Part shown: positions 11,101-21,618 of the stretch, piece by piece | Numbering within the stretch: the stretch's first letter is position 1 | How the letters are laid out: each line of letters starts with the position of its first letter | Assembly: GCF_026745355.1 (NCBI RefSeq) | Contig: NC_079206.1 | Location: 45,323,216 to 45,387,215, forward strand | Length of the DNA: 64,000 bases | Source of the DNA: Beta vulgaris subsp. vulgaris | Lineage: Eukaryota; Streptophyta; Magnoliopsida; Caryophyllales; Amaranthaceae | Direction: 5' to 3' | Made by a program: the position numbers and the translations under genes | Notes under the pieces: generated by a model | The model's input: only the letters and a program-made list of their open reading frames with translations | Told to the model about the DNA's origin: nothing | Database searches by the model: none

Positions 11101-14100
11101 TCTCTCCCCCTCGCATTCCCCGGCAACCCCCTCCCCCCTTGCATCCTCTACTACTCCCTTCCTCCTCGCATCCCTCGACAAACCCCCCTCCCCCCTTGCA
11201 ACCCGCAAGAAATCCCCCTCATATCCCCCAACAAAAAACCCCCTCCCCCCTAACCCCCCCCCCAACCTGTCCACCCTTTTTTCCTCTTTCTCCCTTCCTC
11301 CTCCCTTATTCTGAAATTCCAAAAACAATAATATTCGAGGGAGGGAGATGTTAGCAGAAGAAGGGATAAGGCGTGAAGGTGGAAAAAATGGTCGAGAATC
11401 TGGAACAAAATGGGTTCTATGATGGTCAACACCAGAAAATCGAGGTCAACCACCAGATTCTGACAAGTGGTGGCTTCCAACAAAAAAAGAATTAAAAAGG
11501 TGGTTGTGTGTCCAATTTTGTTTTAAATGGTTGTTCTCACAAAAAAGTGATTAGAAAAAGTGATTTTTGACATATAATCTAAATTAATTTGATACAGACT
11601 TGACGTATATCTTTACTAGCCTTTTGTGCACGCGATGCATGCGATGCATGCGATGATATTTTTAGCTAAATAATAAGTAGCAAACAAACTGAAAATGCAA
11701 GTTAGTATTTAAGTTCACCTCCATTTTGTGAATAAGATTCTTTCATGTTCTTTTTATGTTGTTATTCATTTTTGTGATTTTGAATATTTTTTGTTTCTCA
11801 AGTCTTATATGCGCATGTTCTTTTATAATCAGTATGATGTTCTTTACTAAATATCTCATGTTCTTTTTTTTTGGTTTTATTCATTTTTGTAATTTATAAT
11901 AGTTTTTGATATGGATTTCAGTAATTTCTTTATGATCCCAAAATTGTAACCGAAAAGTATAAGACAATTTCAGTTTTTTTTCCTTGTCTAACTTCTAAAT
12001 TCTGATTTCACAAATTGATATTTAAAAATTTTCATCATTTTAAATGTTCACACTTTGATTTCAATTATATTTGAAATGAAATTTTAAATTTTTCATACAC
12101 AATTTGATTTTGCATAAATGGTCATTTTAATTTTCTCTTTTCTAAATTTTAACACTTTGAGTTTCAATTATATTTGAAATGAAATTTTAAGTTTTTCATA
12201 CACAATCTGATTTTGCATAAAAAATGGTCAGCTTTTATTTTTCTCCTTTTCTAAATTTTAACACTTTGAGTTTCAATTATAGATGAAATGATATTTTAAA
12301 TTGTTCATACACAATCTGATTTCGCAAATTAATGTAAATTTTTTTTTTTCTGAAAATGGATTTTTGCAAAAGTTGTTCGCAAAAAGGTTTGATATTGTTT
12401 GTTTTTCAAAATTTATTCTAACATGGATATTTTGCAAAAGTTTTGGGCAAAAATTTATATTGGAATTTTAAAAAAAGAACTAAATTTGTAACTTCTTCAT
12501 CAGTGTCGTAAATGAATCAAATTTCCCCTCAAAAAAAAAATTGAATCAAATTTCATACACATCTTGTTTTCAGATTTTATATGAAAATGAATCAAATTTA
12601 AGTCTAATTATATAAAGCCTTTTCAACTAATTTCTATTATCTCCATTTTTTCAACTACATAACAGTCGAATAATGTGAAATAACTTTGAAGATATAAAAG
12701 AATTATGTACCTGTTTGAAAGTTCGCAAATCGTCGATGGACTAATGTGTGATATTACTGTCAAAATCTTATGTTTTTCTCAGATTTGTGTTTATAAGTAA
12801 TTTTTGTGAGTATGTAATGTGAATGGTTATTGAGAACAATGTTTGTAAGTGAATTTTGTGAATGTTTTTGTATGTATTGACGTCCTTATATTAGTTTTAG
12901 TTTGTAAGTTAATTTTTAGTTTTTGTAAAGTTTCCTGATCATTTGAAGTGATTTTGCGTGATTTTCTCAATTCTATGAGTGATTTGTAAAGTTTCCTCAT
13001 ATAAGTGATTTCTAGAGTGATTGTTGAAATTAATTTCCGGTGGCTTTGTTTGACCCCCATTTTGGTATTGAGATTCCTTTTGTAATTTAGAAAGGGAGGG
13101 GGGGGGTAAAATAGTCAGTTCAAAAGAGGACACCGTTGCTCCCCCTTCCCTTATATAATAGAGATTTATATAAACTAGATTTTGATACAGCTCAAAATTA
13201 ATCAAGGCTAAATGTGGAAGTTAATCACTATCTTTTTTTAAGTATGATTCAATAAATGAATAATTCCTGTGGATTAAATTTTGAAGGGGTCCATCAAAAT
13301 CTGAAATGAATCATTGATTAACTGAATTGAGCATAACAAATTAGCTTAAAGTAAACCTGATTGAAAACCTTCTCTTAATAATTTATTACTTCTTCCATCT
13401 TATTTTATAGTTCTCCTTTCATTTTGGGCACGGAAATTAAAGAAACAATGATTATCATGTACTTGCGTGGGGGAGTTGTTCTTTTTGGAATCATTGTCAT
13501 AAAAAAATGAAAAAGAATGAGAACATTAAATTGATGGGCATGTGAAAAGAGGAAAGAAAGAGTAAAAAATAATTTTCATTATATCCAACCAATGAGAGTT
13601 AAGGAACATTAAATGAGGGTATCAAAAACCCATGTGAAAAGGTGGAAAGAAGGTAAAAAGTGAATTTTTATTTTTTTTTGACGAAAAAGGTAGAATTAAG
13701 AAAAATGGAAACAACATTTTAAGACACCCAAAATGAAATACGAGAAAGACAGAGGGAGCATATATGGTGTACAAATGTGGAAGCCGATTATGATGTTACG
13801 TGTTTGTATTGAGCTTGGGGAAGTCAAATTAGCAGTACTCAGCATGAGAAAATGCCACTTAAAAGCAAGGGCGGTAAGGGGAACTTCCACCTCAAAAGTT
13901 CCTTTAATGAAACTGATGTTACGGTCTTGAGATTATGAGCTACATATCTTTATTAGTTTGCTTGGTGACTGATATAAAAATAATACTTATACTAAGAGTA
14001 CTCATACCATTTAAAATTTAGTGGCACTTTGTTAACAATTTAAGGTCGACTGCAGTGGTAGATTCAGTGTGGATTCAACTGAATTCACGCAAATTCGGGT

Positions 14101-15751
14101 AAAAAACAGAGAAAACTAGTAAAAACAAAAAAAGAGGCAAATAAATAGCATATATATAACTTAAGTATTTATATTCATTATTGAAATACATTGTAGCTTA
14201 GTGGGGGAGTGTATTTAACACTTAATGCTCCTTAGTTGGTTGCAGCCTTGCAGGTTCGAATTCAAAGATAATGTGTTTTATTTCTTTAGTCTGTCTTTGC
14301 GTTTTTTTCTTTATGTTCCATTTTTTTCTTTATTTTCCCTTTTTCTTTATTTTCCTTTTTTCTTTATTTTACATTTACCTTTTCATATTTCTTTTTTATC
14401 CATCAATCTCTTCTGCCACCAAGTAGTAAATCTTTTTTTTCCCCAATTCTCTAAATAAAATTAGTTACTAAAAATTCCCTAAGTTAATTACTTGATTCAC
14501 TTATCAGATATTTACATGCGATATGCAATGAGAAGACAGAAGAGTGTTAAAATGAATAATGTTCATATATTTTGAAACTTTAATATGTGTATTTATAGAC
14601 TAAATGTGCAAATATTAATTTTTGAAATGGAAGAATCGTATACATCACTTTCTAAATAAAATTCTTGATAGGGTTTATTGTCACTCAAACTAGAATAAAA
14701 AAACTTATTAGTGTTGATTCATTGCTAGTTAATCATTCTAGATTTCATGCTTGTGCTAGCTAGTTGTTAAAGTTTTGATATTTTAGTTTTAACTTTTAAC
14801 ACTTAATTAATAAATTAATTTATGAAAAATGTCTTAATAATTAATACCTATAATTTGTATAACTATGTAGTTTGTTAAAAATTAATAATTTTTATTATTA
14901 TAAGTAGTTAATTAAAAATTTCTTTTTTTGTAATGATGTAATCAAGAATAAAAGCCCCGCTCACTCTAATTGTTGAAAGTTTAATCTCTCTTTTCTTTAA
15001 AAAAATTATAACTCAAAATAGTACTCCCTCCGTCCCAAAATATAGTTCCCATTTCATTTTGTACAGTCTCCAAAGATCTTCTATATCTTATTAGTAAAAA
15101 AAATATAAAAAGTTGATATTACGAATTTATACATTGAGATGAATCTGACAAGACCCTTTATGAATATGTTTTTTGTATACACTAGTAAGAATATTTGGTC
15201 AAAGTTTTTAAAATTTGACTTCCAAAATAGAAATGGGAACTATATTTTGAGACGGAGGGAGTAAAATTTATTTTGGAATTTATATTCAAACTATTCCGAA
15301 CCCACATGATCCAATTCTTGGATCACCCATTGAGGTCGAGCATACATTTAACCTAGCAATAAGTAATAAATGGCGGCCATGTTAAGTTATCATACTTAAA
15401 AGATATAGAGAAAGAAAGAGGTAGAGAGACCTGAAGAGCGGAAGTAGAGGCACCAAAGAGGAAATCAGGAGGGAAATCCTCCTTTTTTAAATCGCCTTCA
15501 GGTGGGGTGAAAATAGCAGGTTGAAGACCGTCAATGAGGGAAACAACGGGTGCCTCAACAATTTTAACTCCTGTTTTTACTATTTTAGGAATGAGTGAAC
15601 AATAAACATTTCCATTTCCATAACTTGGTAAGCCTCTCAAATGCACATTTGTGCTTGAGTTAGTTTTTGAGAGCAAGTTATTAGGATTCTTTAGCTTAAG
15701 CTTACTAGCAGAAGCTAGACTATAGCATGGAGCTGAATAAAGCAAGGCCAT
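5165..15751 (-). CDS. GH1 beta-glucosidase, 11 exons, 563 aa, probably plastid-targeted
   Basis: Exons: 15751-15431, 10160-10056, 9978-9903, 9799-9722, 9374-9287, 9173-8954, 8482-8367, 8283-8072, 7641-7504, 5892-5748, 5357-5165. Every intron is GT-AG and phases join without a break, giving 1692 nt. Family hallmarks are [12 protein letters not shown] (Q107), LFHFDLP (H203), TINEP with acid/base Glu249, [12 protein letters not shown] with nucleophile Glu450, and [13 protein letters not shown] (Glu518). GH1 enzymes hydrolyse beta-glucosides by a retaining mechanism; some plant members transfer sugars instead. About 90 residues precede the domain; they are rich in Ser, Asn, Leu and Lys, poor in acids and lack a clear hydrophobic signal core, which suggests a plastid transit peptide (inferred). 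Oddities are Ile for Phe in TFNEP, Phe for Trp in HWDLP and Val for Trp after Glu518, all near the sugar site. Length is normal for a plastidic GH1. The substrate cannot be told. Confidence 0.93.
6034..6988. mobile_element. MULE-like non-autonomous element with ~100-bp inverted ends (GH1 intron 9)
   Basis: About 100 bp at 6034-6140 recurs as an imperfect reverse complement at 6890-6988; both arms share the words CAATTTTACCAC and TTTCCAACTC. The ~750 bp between the arms has no coding capacity I can recognise. Long terminal inverted repeats suggest a Mutator-like or foldback element. No clean target duplication was found, so the class is inferred. Confidence 0.6.
7083..7299 (+). mobile_element. 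SINE-like short repeat with tRNA-like boxes (GH1 intron 9)
   Basis: It opens with a GC-rich GGCCCGGGCTACGCTCCGG. It carries GGTCTAGTGGTTAAGAC, resembling a Pol III A box, and a weak B-box-like segment (GAGGTTTAGATATCGAACC). It ends in CCTTTTAATATATTAGTATAGATT. The same layout and end recur at 10465-10759. Ends and target duplication are not certain. Confidence 0.4.
7706..8027. mobile_element. Stowaway-type MITE (GH1 intron 8)
   Basis: It starts TACTCCCTTCGTTTCCTAAA and ends with the reverse complement (AGAAACGAAGGGAGTA), flanked by TA. These are the standard Stowaway (Tc1/mariner-derived) ends. 322 bp, non-coding. Confidence 0.85.
9434..9680. mobile_element. Tourist-like MITE with TTA target duplication (GH1 intron 4)
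   Basis: The ends are GATCTCGTTCACTTCACCTTA and its near-perfect reverse complement (CTAAGGTGAAGTGAACAAGGCC), flanked on both sides by TTA. A 3-bp TTA duplication with ~20-bp inverted ends fits PIF/Harbinger-derived Tourist MITEs. 247 bp, non-coding. Confidence 0.75.
10405..11571. mobile_element. MULE-like element with long inverted ends and a C-rich core (GH1 intron 1)
   Basis: The left arm (10405-10464 plus 10760-10870) and right arm (11380-11571) are imperfect reverse complements and share GGACACACAACCACC and AGCCACCACTTGTC. The left arm is split by the SINE-like repeat at 10465-10759. Between the arms lies a strikingly C-rich core (about 10920-11300, CCCC-rich on the plus strand). It leaves long Pro-rich frames open, but these look like composition artefacts. 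Long terminal inverted repeats around a GC-rich interior resemble Pack-MULEs, so the core could be captured host DNA. Confidence 0.6.
10465..10759 (+). mobile_element. SINE-like repeat inserted in the MULE-like left arm
   Basis: It has the same architecture as 7083-7299: a GC-rich start (GACCCAGGCGTTGCTTCGGG), tRNA-like boxes (TAGTTGAGATGG and GGTCACGAGTTCAAATC), then CCACGTGGC and a CCTTTTAATATATTTGTATAGATT end. It interrupts the MULE-like inverted repeat, so it inserted later. Confidence 0.45.
11572..13383. other. AT-rich, repeat-derived part of GH1 intron 1
   Basis: No gene is seen. At 11611-11650 there is TACTAGCCTTTTGTGCACG followed by GCGATGCAT words, resembling the GC-rich start of the SINE-like repeats. 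At 12050-12330 there are three diverged copies of a ~115-bp unit (TTGATTTCAATTATATTTGA, AAATTTTTCATACACAAT). TTATATAATAGAGATT at 13151-13166 could be the far end of the same element. Boundaries are not secure. Confidence 0.4.
13384..13763. mobile_element. Diverged Stowaway-type MITE (GH1 intron 1)
   Basis: The left end has TTCTCCTTTCATTTTGGGCAC and the right end the complementary CACCCAAAATGAAATACGAG, followed by ACAGAGGGAGCATA. The outer CTCCCTCC-like terminus is degraded on the left. 380 bp, non-coding. Confidence 0.55.
14191..14263 (+). repeat. tRNA-like Pol III boxes, possible SINE head
   Basis: TAGCTTAGTGG (A-box-like) is followed about 50 bp later by GGTTCGAATTC (B-box match). No cloverleaf can be folded around them by eye, and the downstream sequence is T/C-rich, so a SINE head is more likely than a tRNA gene. 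Confidence 0.3.
15022..15263. mobile_element. Stowaway-type MITE (GH1 intron 1)
   Basis: It starts TACTCCCTCCGTCCCAAAAT and ends in the matching reverse complement (ATTTTGAGACGGAGGGAGTA). The inverted match continues inward through CCCATTTC/GAAATGGG. This is a textbook Stowaway end. 242 bp, non-coding. Confidence 0.9.
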
Positions 15752-15849
15752 TTTTTCTTATGTTCTTTTAAGAGAACAAAGAAGGCTTAGAAAAGAAAGA
15801 AGATTAGAACAAACTTTGGTGATGTTCTTTGCTCCAGTAGGGGAGTTCC

Positions 15850-15857
15850 TATTTATA
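15850..15857 (-). promoter_or_regulatory. TATA box of the GH1 gene
   Basis: On the minus strand the sequence reads CTATAAATAGG about 100 bp upstream of the ATG at 15751. This is the spacing expected for a short plant 5' leader and supports the chosen start. Confidence 0.65.
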
Positions 15858-15863
15858 GTCGAT

Positions 15864-16590
15864 AGTTGTTATTAACTAATTATTATCCAGCAAATGAGTA
15901 GGTAGTGTCGTTGGACCGATTGATGAACTTACCCTAATATTTTTTTCCTCTTGATGTGGGGCCATTATAACCTGTAATTTATATTTTTAGTGGGACCATA
16001 TGTAGTTTCTACTTTCTTCATTCTTTTTTTATTGTAATAATGAGAATTTTATACTATACACTGATTACTCTTTCACCATCTCTTATGATTTTTACGTAAG
16101 GAAGAATATAATTGTGCGTGATTTTGTTAAATTAATATCGATTTATAATTTTAAAATATCTAATTTGTACATTTGTTATTAGAAAGTAATTAAAGATATT
16201 ATAGTTAAGTTGCGCATTGGCAAGCGTGAAAATTTTATTGTTGCAAATAGAAAAAAGAACGGGGGTAGTATAACCGAGGGATACAAATCTTTAGTCACCT
16301 TGCCGTTTCGTTTAACTACAAAAGCATTTCTATGGGTATCAACTCTCTTATAGCGGATACATCTGCACCATGTCCGCTAACATGATACTATGACACAATC
16401 ATTATACAACGATTCAGATTAGGTTTATGAGTGGTCCGTCACGATTCTTGGCGGCCACCTAATAGGCTAAATAAGGGAATCTTCTCCTGATTCAAACTCA
16501 TCACAACTATACATGTCGACAAGGGTTAGATATTCTAACTCAATAGTACTACCTAATAGCCATGTCTACCATGTCATTCACGGTTCAGGA
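15864..16590. other. GH1 upstream region
   Basis: AT-rich DNA beyond the TATA box. No second gene, no MITE ends and no long repeat were recognised. The region from about 16240 rightward already looks like decayed retroelement sequence. Confidence 0.4.
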
Positions 16591-16599
16591 CGCCAAGGT

Positions 16600-17839
16600 T
16601 GTTGGCTTCCCCCACGACGGCCCTTTGGTGTTCACTTAGAATGGTTAAGCTACCAGTCAAAATTGGTGAGAATGAGACAACCAGAAATTTTGGGTGGAGT
16701 TTTTAGAGGTTGATGTGCCCGAGGCATGCAATGCTATTATCGAGTGTCCTTGCATCCATGACGTCATAAGAGTTGTATCAACATATCACGTGACCATTTG
16801 TACGACATTAAAGTTGAAAGAAAATGAAAAGACGACAAAACCTGTTACTTAGAGAAGAATTCCTGTTAAGGACATAAGTTCACCACCAGAGAAGAGAATA
16901 GAAGAGAAGAGGGCGAAGAAGTAGGCTTTGACGAATAATAAGACCTCATAGGAGGACGACTTGCCTAGGCCTAAGTCTAATGGTGATTCAAGGCAAGAAA
17001 TGTTGGGAGAGGATTTGGCTAGAACAGTTGCGGTGGGGATCGACATGGACCCAAAGGTCATGGTCAATATAACGAGTTTGCTTACTAGAAAATGCGGACA
17101 TTTTCTCCTTCTCTACAGATGAGATGCTAGGAATCGACAAGTTTGTGATGCTTTATCGTCTAAATTATAACATCGCACTCCCACCAGTGAAGCAAAAGAA
17201 AAAGAAATTTCTCAACTGAAAATAATAAAACTATCAAACAAGAAGTTGATAAATTGTTGGCCACCAATTTCATTGAGCCATGTGATTACTGTGAATGGCT
17301 CGCCATCGCAGTGATGGTTGATAATAACTAAACCGTGCATGGCCCAAGGGCAGCTATCCTCTACCTATAATTTACAACTAATAGACTCTGCTAGCGAATG
17401 CTCTTTGTTGAATTTCATGGATGGTTCTCGGTCTATCATTAGATCGTGGGGTTTACAATTACAAAGCAATGCCTTTGAGCCTACGCAATGCCAGAGCCAC
17501 TTAACAAAATTTGGTAGACAAACTATCAGAACGGGTAATTTATTGCAGTTATACATATATGCCTCATCTAAAACGGTGGCAATAGTATTGTTGGTGGAAA
17601 ATAAGAAAAAGCAACAACCTATCTACTTTATCAGTCACATTTTTAACGATCCTAAGATTCATTACCAGTTGATTGACAATATGGCGTTTGTTATGACCGT
17701 TATTCCTAAGAAACTTGGGCCATATTTTTTATGCTCATCTAATATAAGTTCTAACGAACAAACCACTAGAGAAAGCCTTGCAAAACATGGAATATTTATG
17801 TCCTTTTATAAATTGGGTTTTGGAGTTGTTGGAGTATGA
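16600..17839 (+). pseudogene. Decayed Ty3/gypsy pol fragment (protease, RT start, RNase H)
   Basis: Across several frames the plus strand gives pieces in the correct pol order. A post-protease segment (VEFLEVDVPEACNAI, HDVIRVVSTYHVT) is at about 16690-16800. The RT start is at 17085-17310 (DEMLGIDKFVMLYRLNYNIA, then VDKLLATNFIEPCDYCEWLA). RNase H is at about 17530-17735 (LYIYASSKTVAIVLL, QPIYFISHIFNDPKIHYQ). These match the Tat-type polyprotein layout. The catalytic RT core is deleted and many stops are present, so it cannot be functional. No LTRs were recognised around it. Confidence 0.75.
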
Positions 17840-20355
17840 TTTAAGTTCATAATAAGGTCAGTGGTTCATAACTAAAACTTAACTTTCATAACTTGATAGT
17901 TAAATAATGATAAGCACATAATCAAAACAGATGTTAAGCCTGAATGAAATTTAACTTGAAACCATGACATGAGGTTATACTTTATACATCTTAAAGTGTC
18001 ACTCAATGAAAAAAAAAAGTCTATGTTTAAAATTCTCAATTAACTAAATAATACTAAGCAAAGGTTTCAATCACCATGGAATTAAACAATTTGTCTAACA
18101 CCAACATCTTCATATTTCATCCAGCCATAAATTGTAGAAATAAACCATGTGATGCTTTCTAACTTTGCAACTACAAAGATGATTGTAGTAAAATTAGAGG
18201 AAGATATAGGGGTAGTACCAAACTAATGCATCAACACAAGGATGAAGGTGAAGGTAACATCACCACCGTGCAGCGTCAACGACCACCAACAGCAGGAACA
18301 ACAAGAAGGGAAGGGGGTGGCGGCGGCGAGCAGCATCAACGCGACACACCCAACAGCGGCACGAGCTACAACCACACACAACACCGAGAGAGGACACGAG
18401 CAGAGCTAAAGCAACAGCACCACACGTGGTGGGGGAGGGGGGAAGGTCTGACAAGCTTGGATGTCGCCGAGCAGGGAGGCGAAGCTCCGAGGAGAGAGGT
18501 GCGGGGGAGTTGGGGGGTTTGGGGTATCTTCGGAGGGTGAGAGTGATAGGTTGTCGTACACCTGTCAAAAATAATTCCTGCAAAACCTTCTAACAATGTA
18601 GTAGGGTATGTAGGGTCGAATCCACAGAGAGATGGTCGTTTTAATCTAGTTTCTAAGGTATAGAGAAACTAAACAAGATCACAAATATTTGAATTAAAGT
18701 TCTAAACTAATTAAAATTATGAAAATTACACTAAAAGGGATCTAGGGTAATGGTTCACCATGTTTATAACTATAATATATCAAAATATCATCAATAGTAC
18801 AATTAATCAGATGTCTAGAGCATAGGTTAATCCTACGATCGGGTCCTAATGCTCTCAAATCAACATATGTTAGTACGGTCGCTCAACATAATCAGATTTG
18901 CTAATTGTAGGTAAGCCTCTAAAGAGTACTATCTCTCGATCTATGACTCGATATTAACAATATCTAATTAGACAATTGATCAGATTACAAGATTAACAAT
19001 AAAAACACTAATCAATTAGAGAAATAAATACTAATCAAATCATGAATAAATATCAATCAATAATCATATCATATAAACGTGGATTCCCAAACCCTAGAAA
19101 TAAAAACTACTTTATCATGAAAAAAAATAATGAAATCTAAATCTATACAAAAAAGCATAATAAAATAGATCAAGGAAAGAAACTAATGAAACTCATGAAT
19201 TATTGAAGAAGAATAAAACTAGGGTTTACAACTAAAAACTAGAGAGAAAGACATGAGAAAACTAAACTAAAACCAAGAAGATGAAAATAACGTGTAAAAG
19301 CGAGGAGGATAGAGAAAATATGAAAACCTAACCTAAATAATATTCAATAATCTAACATGACTAGGAATGTAATTTACAAGATAAGGAATGTCTTAAATAA
19401 ATCGTTAATGGGCGGATTAATTATCTGCGCGTACGGGTGGCAGATTCCAGCAGAAACTGTGCAATCTTCCGAAAGGCATAACTCCTTAACCAAAAGTTTT
19501 CTCGAGGCGTACCACCTATAGTTGGAAAGATCTTCAAGTCTAGTTTCCAAATATGCTAGAACTACTCGATTTAATTAAGCACATCAAAAGTTATGGTTAG
19601 AAGAATAGACGTGACTCTTTTTTCATATTTCTTCTAATGATTTTCCGCTTCATTTTCGCTCAAACTCGTACTATAAAATATCTATGATGATCCTTATGCA
19701 TTGTAGCTTCCTCTCAAGTGCTCCTAATCCTCAAGTTTATCTAATCATACTCCAAATACGTCTTCAATGCCTGAAATTCATCAAAAATAAGAAAACATAC
19801 CAAACAAGAGTATAAAAGCATAACTTAAGAATATAATGCAACAATATACCTAAATATGAAATTAAATGCTCTAAATGCAACCTAAATACAACTAAAAACT
19901 ATATATATAAATATGACTTATCAAAGAGAAAAATAAATGGAGTTTGGAGGGTTTTTTGAGTGAAAAATTATGAGAGAGAAGAAAATTAGAGGAGTGTTTA
20001 ATCTCCTCATTAAACCGATAGGGGGTGTTTTGAGCTCTTACACCAAACCCACATATGAAACAAAAGGGAACGGGAACCGACCTAATGCGATAAAATGCAA
20101 CAACTCAGTTTCTTATTTTGGGTAAATAATACACAACAATTTTTTTAAATAACTGAACCCCAAATAAATACATTTAATATATAAAATTATATAAGTAAAT
20201 ATATTACAAACACGAAAAAGACAAATATTCACATCCTAACCCAACTAAAGTAAGAATATCCGCCATAACCCAACTAAAATAGCAATACTTGAAATATAAC
20301 GAATTTAATAATTATAATTAACGCTAAATAAATGCTTTAAAAATCGGGGTATTAC
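17840..20355 (-). repeat. 3' LTR of a Tekay-like chromovirus, truncated and interrupted
   Basis: On the minus strand an LTR starts at 20355/20356 with TGTAATACCCCGAT, directly after a PPT. It continues leftward through a C/T-rich leader (18300-18540) and is interrupted by a solo LTR at 18544-19923. The expected ...GGGGTGTTACA end is not found before the gypsy remnant at 17839, so the LTR is truncated or too diverged. No gene is seen in 17840-18543. Confidence 0.5.
18544..19923 (-). mobile_element. Solo LTR, Athila/Tat type (TGATAAGTC...)
   Basis: On the minus strand it starts TGATAAGTC and ends CAACCTATCA, preceded by the GTGGATTCGACCC block typical of such LTR 3' ends. The flanks are GAGAG on the left and AAGAG on the right, a 4/5 match for a 5-bp target duplication. 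No PBS, PPT or internal region accompanies it, so it arose by LTR-LTR recombination. 1380 bp. Confidence 0.75.
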
Positions 20356-20920
20356 ATCCTACCACCCTTATGAAAAAGTTTCATCCTCGAAACTTGAAAT
20401 AAGTTAGTCGAGGAAACAAAAGTCAAATTTATATAAACAAAAACCAAGATCTGAGCTTCATGGCTTCATTAGATATCCGGCCTCCATTCAGCTATCATCT
20501 TTTGTATCTCTACTTCAACTCGACTCGCGAAATTGAGGATCAAAGAAGACAAAAAGGGTTAATCTTTTGGTAACGAATTCCAACTAACTAATTTAGTGAG
20601 ATGTCGTTTGAAGACCTTTTGATTATTCAAATCATATACGTATTGTAAAACATATACTTCAAGTAAACGCATATCATAAATAAACACGAGCTAATATGTT
20701 GCACAACGTACACATTCAGAGTTAACTAACATAAGGAATCGTAGGTACCACCTCTTCGGTAAACATATTCACATTACACACACAAAAGTGCGAGCTCTTA
20801 AACGGCTTAGTTCATTTATACCTAACTTTTTGGCTAATCCATTAAACCTATTCAAAACCTTTACACTACGATAGGGAGATCATAGCGTACTTGAATTTAA
20901 CCTCAGCTTTGATACCACTC
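20356..20920 (-). mobile_element. Internal region of an extremely reduced Tekay-like chromovirus (~560 bp)
   Basis: Read on the minus strand it begins with a PBS (TGGTATCAAAGC, 20917-20906) three bases from the LTR end. It closes with the last codons of a chromovirus polyprotein (CAAGTTTCGAGGATGAAAC) and a purine-rich tract (CATAAGGGTGGTAGGA, 20372-20357) next to the other LTR. gag and nearly all of pol are missing. This is either a non-autonomous derivative or an internal deletion. Confidence 0.7.
20906..20917 (-). promoter_or_regulatory. Primer binding site, initiator tRNA-Met type
   Basis: TGGTATCAAAGC on the minus strand, 3 bp from an LTR ending GGGGTGTTACA. It is one base off the canonical TGGTATCAGAGC. 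Confidence 0.75.
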
Positions 20921-21541
20921 TGTAACACCCCGACTTTCATACATCGCTATTAAGTTAACTAAGAAGATTATCGACGGAAGACCTATCTTAGTTGGCGTAT
21001 TACCAGCGTACTCTCCACTTAAGGAAAATACAAGGTGACATTAAACCTTATCATACATTCACTTTACTCTAATAACCCAAAATGAGGAAATGTCTGAAAA
21101 ACTTGGTATAATTTTAATACAAAAACCTTTCTATAATCAGAACTCAACGCTTTAGCAGCAAAAGCGAATTAGGACCAATGTCACTCATCCAGAAACAGAA
21201 TTAAAAACTAAAACATTATTATTATTATCTATTACACAGTGGAACGTCCTCACCTCTAAAATATACAAATAAGTGTTGTGGAACTAACATATAACTTTTT
21301 TTTTTATCTTGGAAGAGATGCTCCAGAACTACAACATGTAACTATTATAACACTACCACCTACCAAGTGAAAGGACACAGTAGTGACAAAACAAAACATT
21401 GATACACATATCAGCACAACGGTGAGTATACTAACCCATAAAACATTAATACATGCTTTGGTGTCTAGGACTCTCACGTAGCCAACACGTTCTCATCTTT
21501 CATAACCACATCACAATAACATAGCAACATTCACATTGATG
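20921..21541 (-). repeat. 5' LTR of the Tekay-like element, part A (up to the LINE insertion)
   Basis: The minus-strand LTR end TCGGGGTGTTACA lies at 20921. The LTR runs rightward to the 13-bp LINE target duplication ATTCACATTGATG (21529-21541) and resumes after 31303. No gene is seen in it. Confidence 0.65.
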
Positions 21542-21618
21542 ATCCATGCATGGTAAAAGAATTTTCGCTCTCTCGACTTTTCTCTCGGCGTAGGATACCT
21601 TATCCTGTGCTTGGCGCC

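Noticed and set aside
10791..11354. Long Pro/Ser-rich reading frames on both strands in GH1 intron 1
   Set aside because: They follow from the C-rich composition of the transposon core; overlapping frames are open at once and none has domain character or a plausible gene context.
14191..14263. Possible tRNA gene
   Set aside because: Pol III box-like words are present but no cloverleaf arms pair; kept only as a possible SINE head.
17040..17839. Host gene with RNase H-like domain
   Set aside because: The segments follow gypsy polyprotein order with stops between them; a retroelement remnant explains it better.
18226..18596. Overlapping open frames on both strands
   Set aside because: GC-rich leader region of the Tekay-like LTR; no conserved motifs and all frames end at the solo LTR border.
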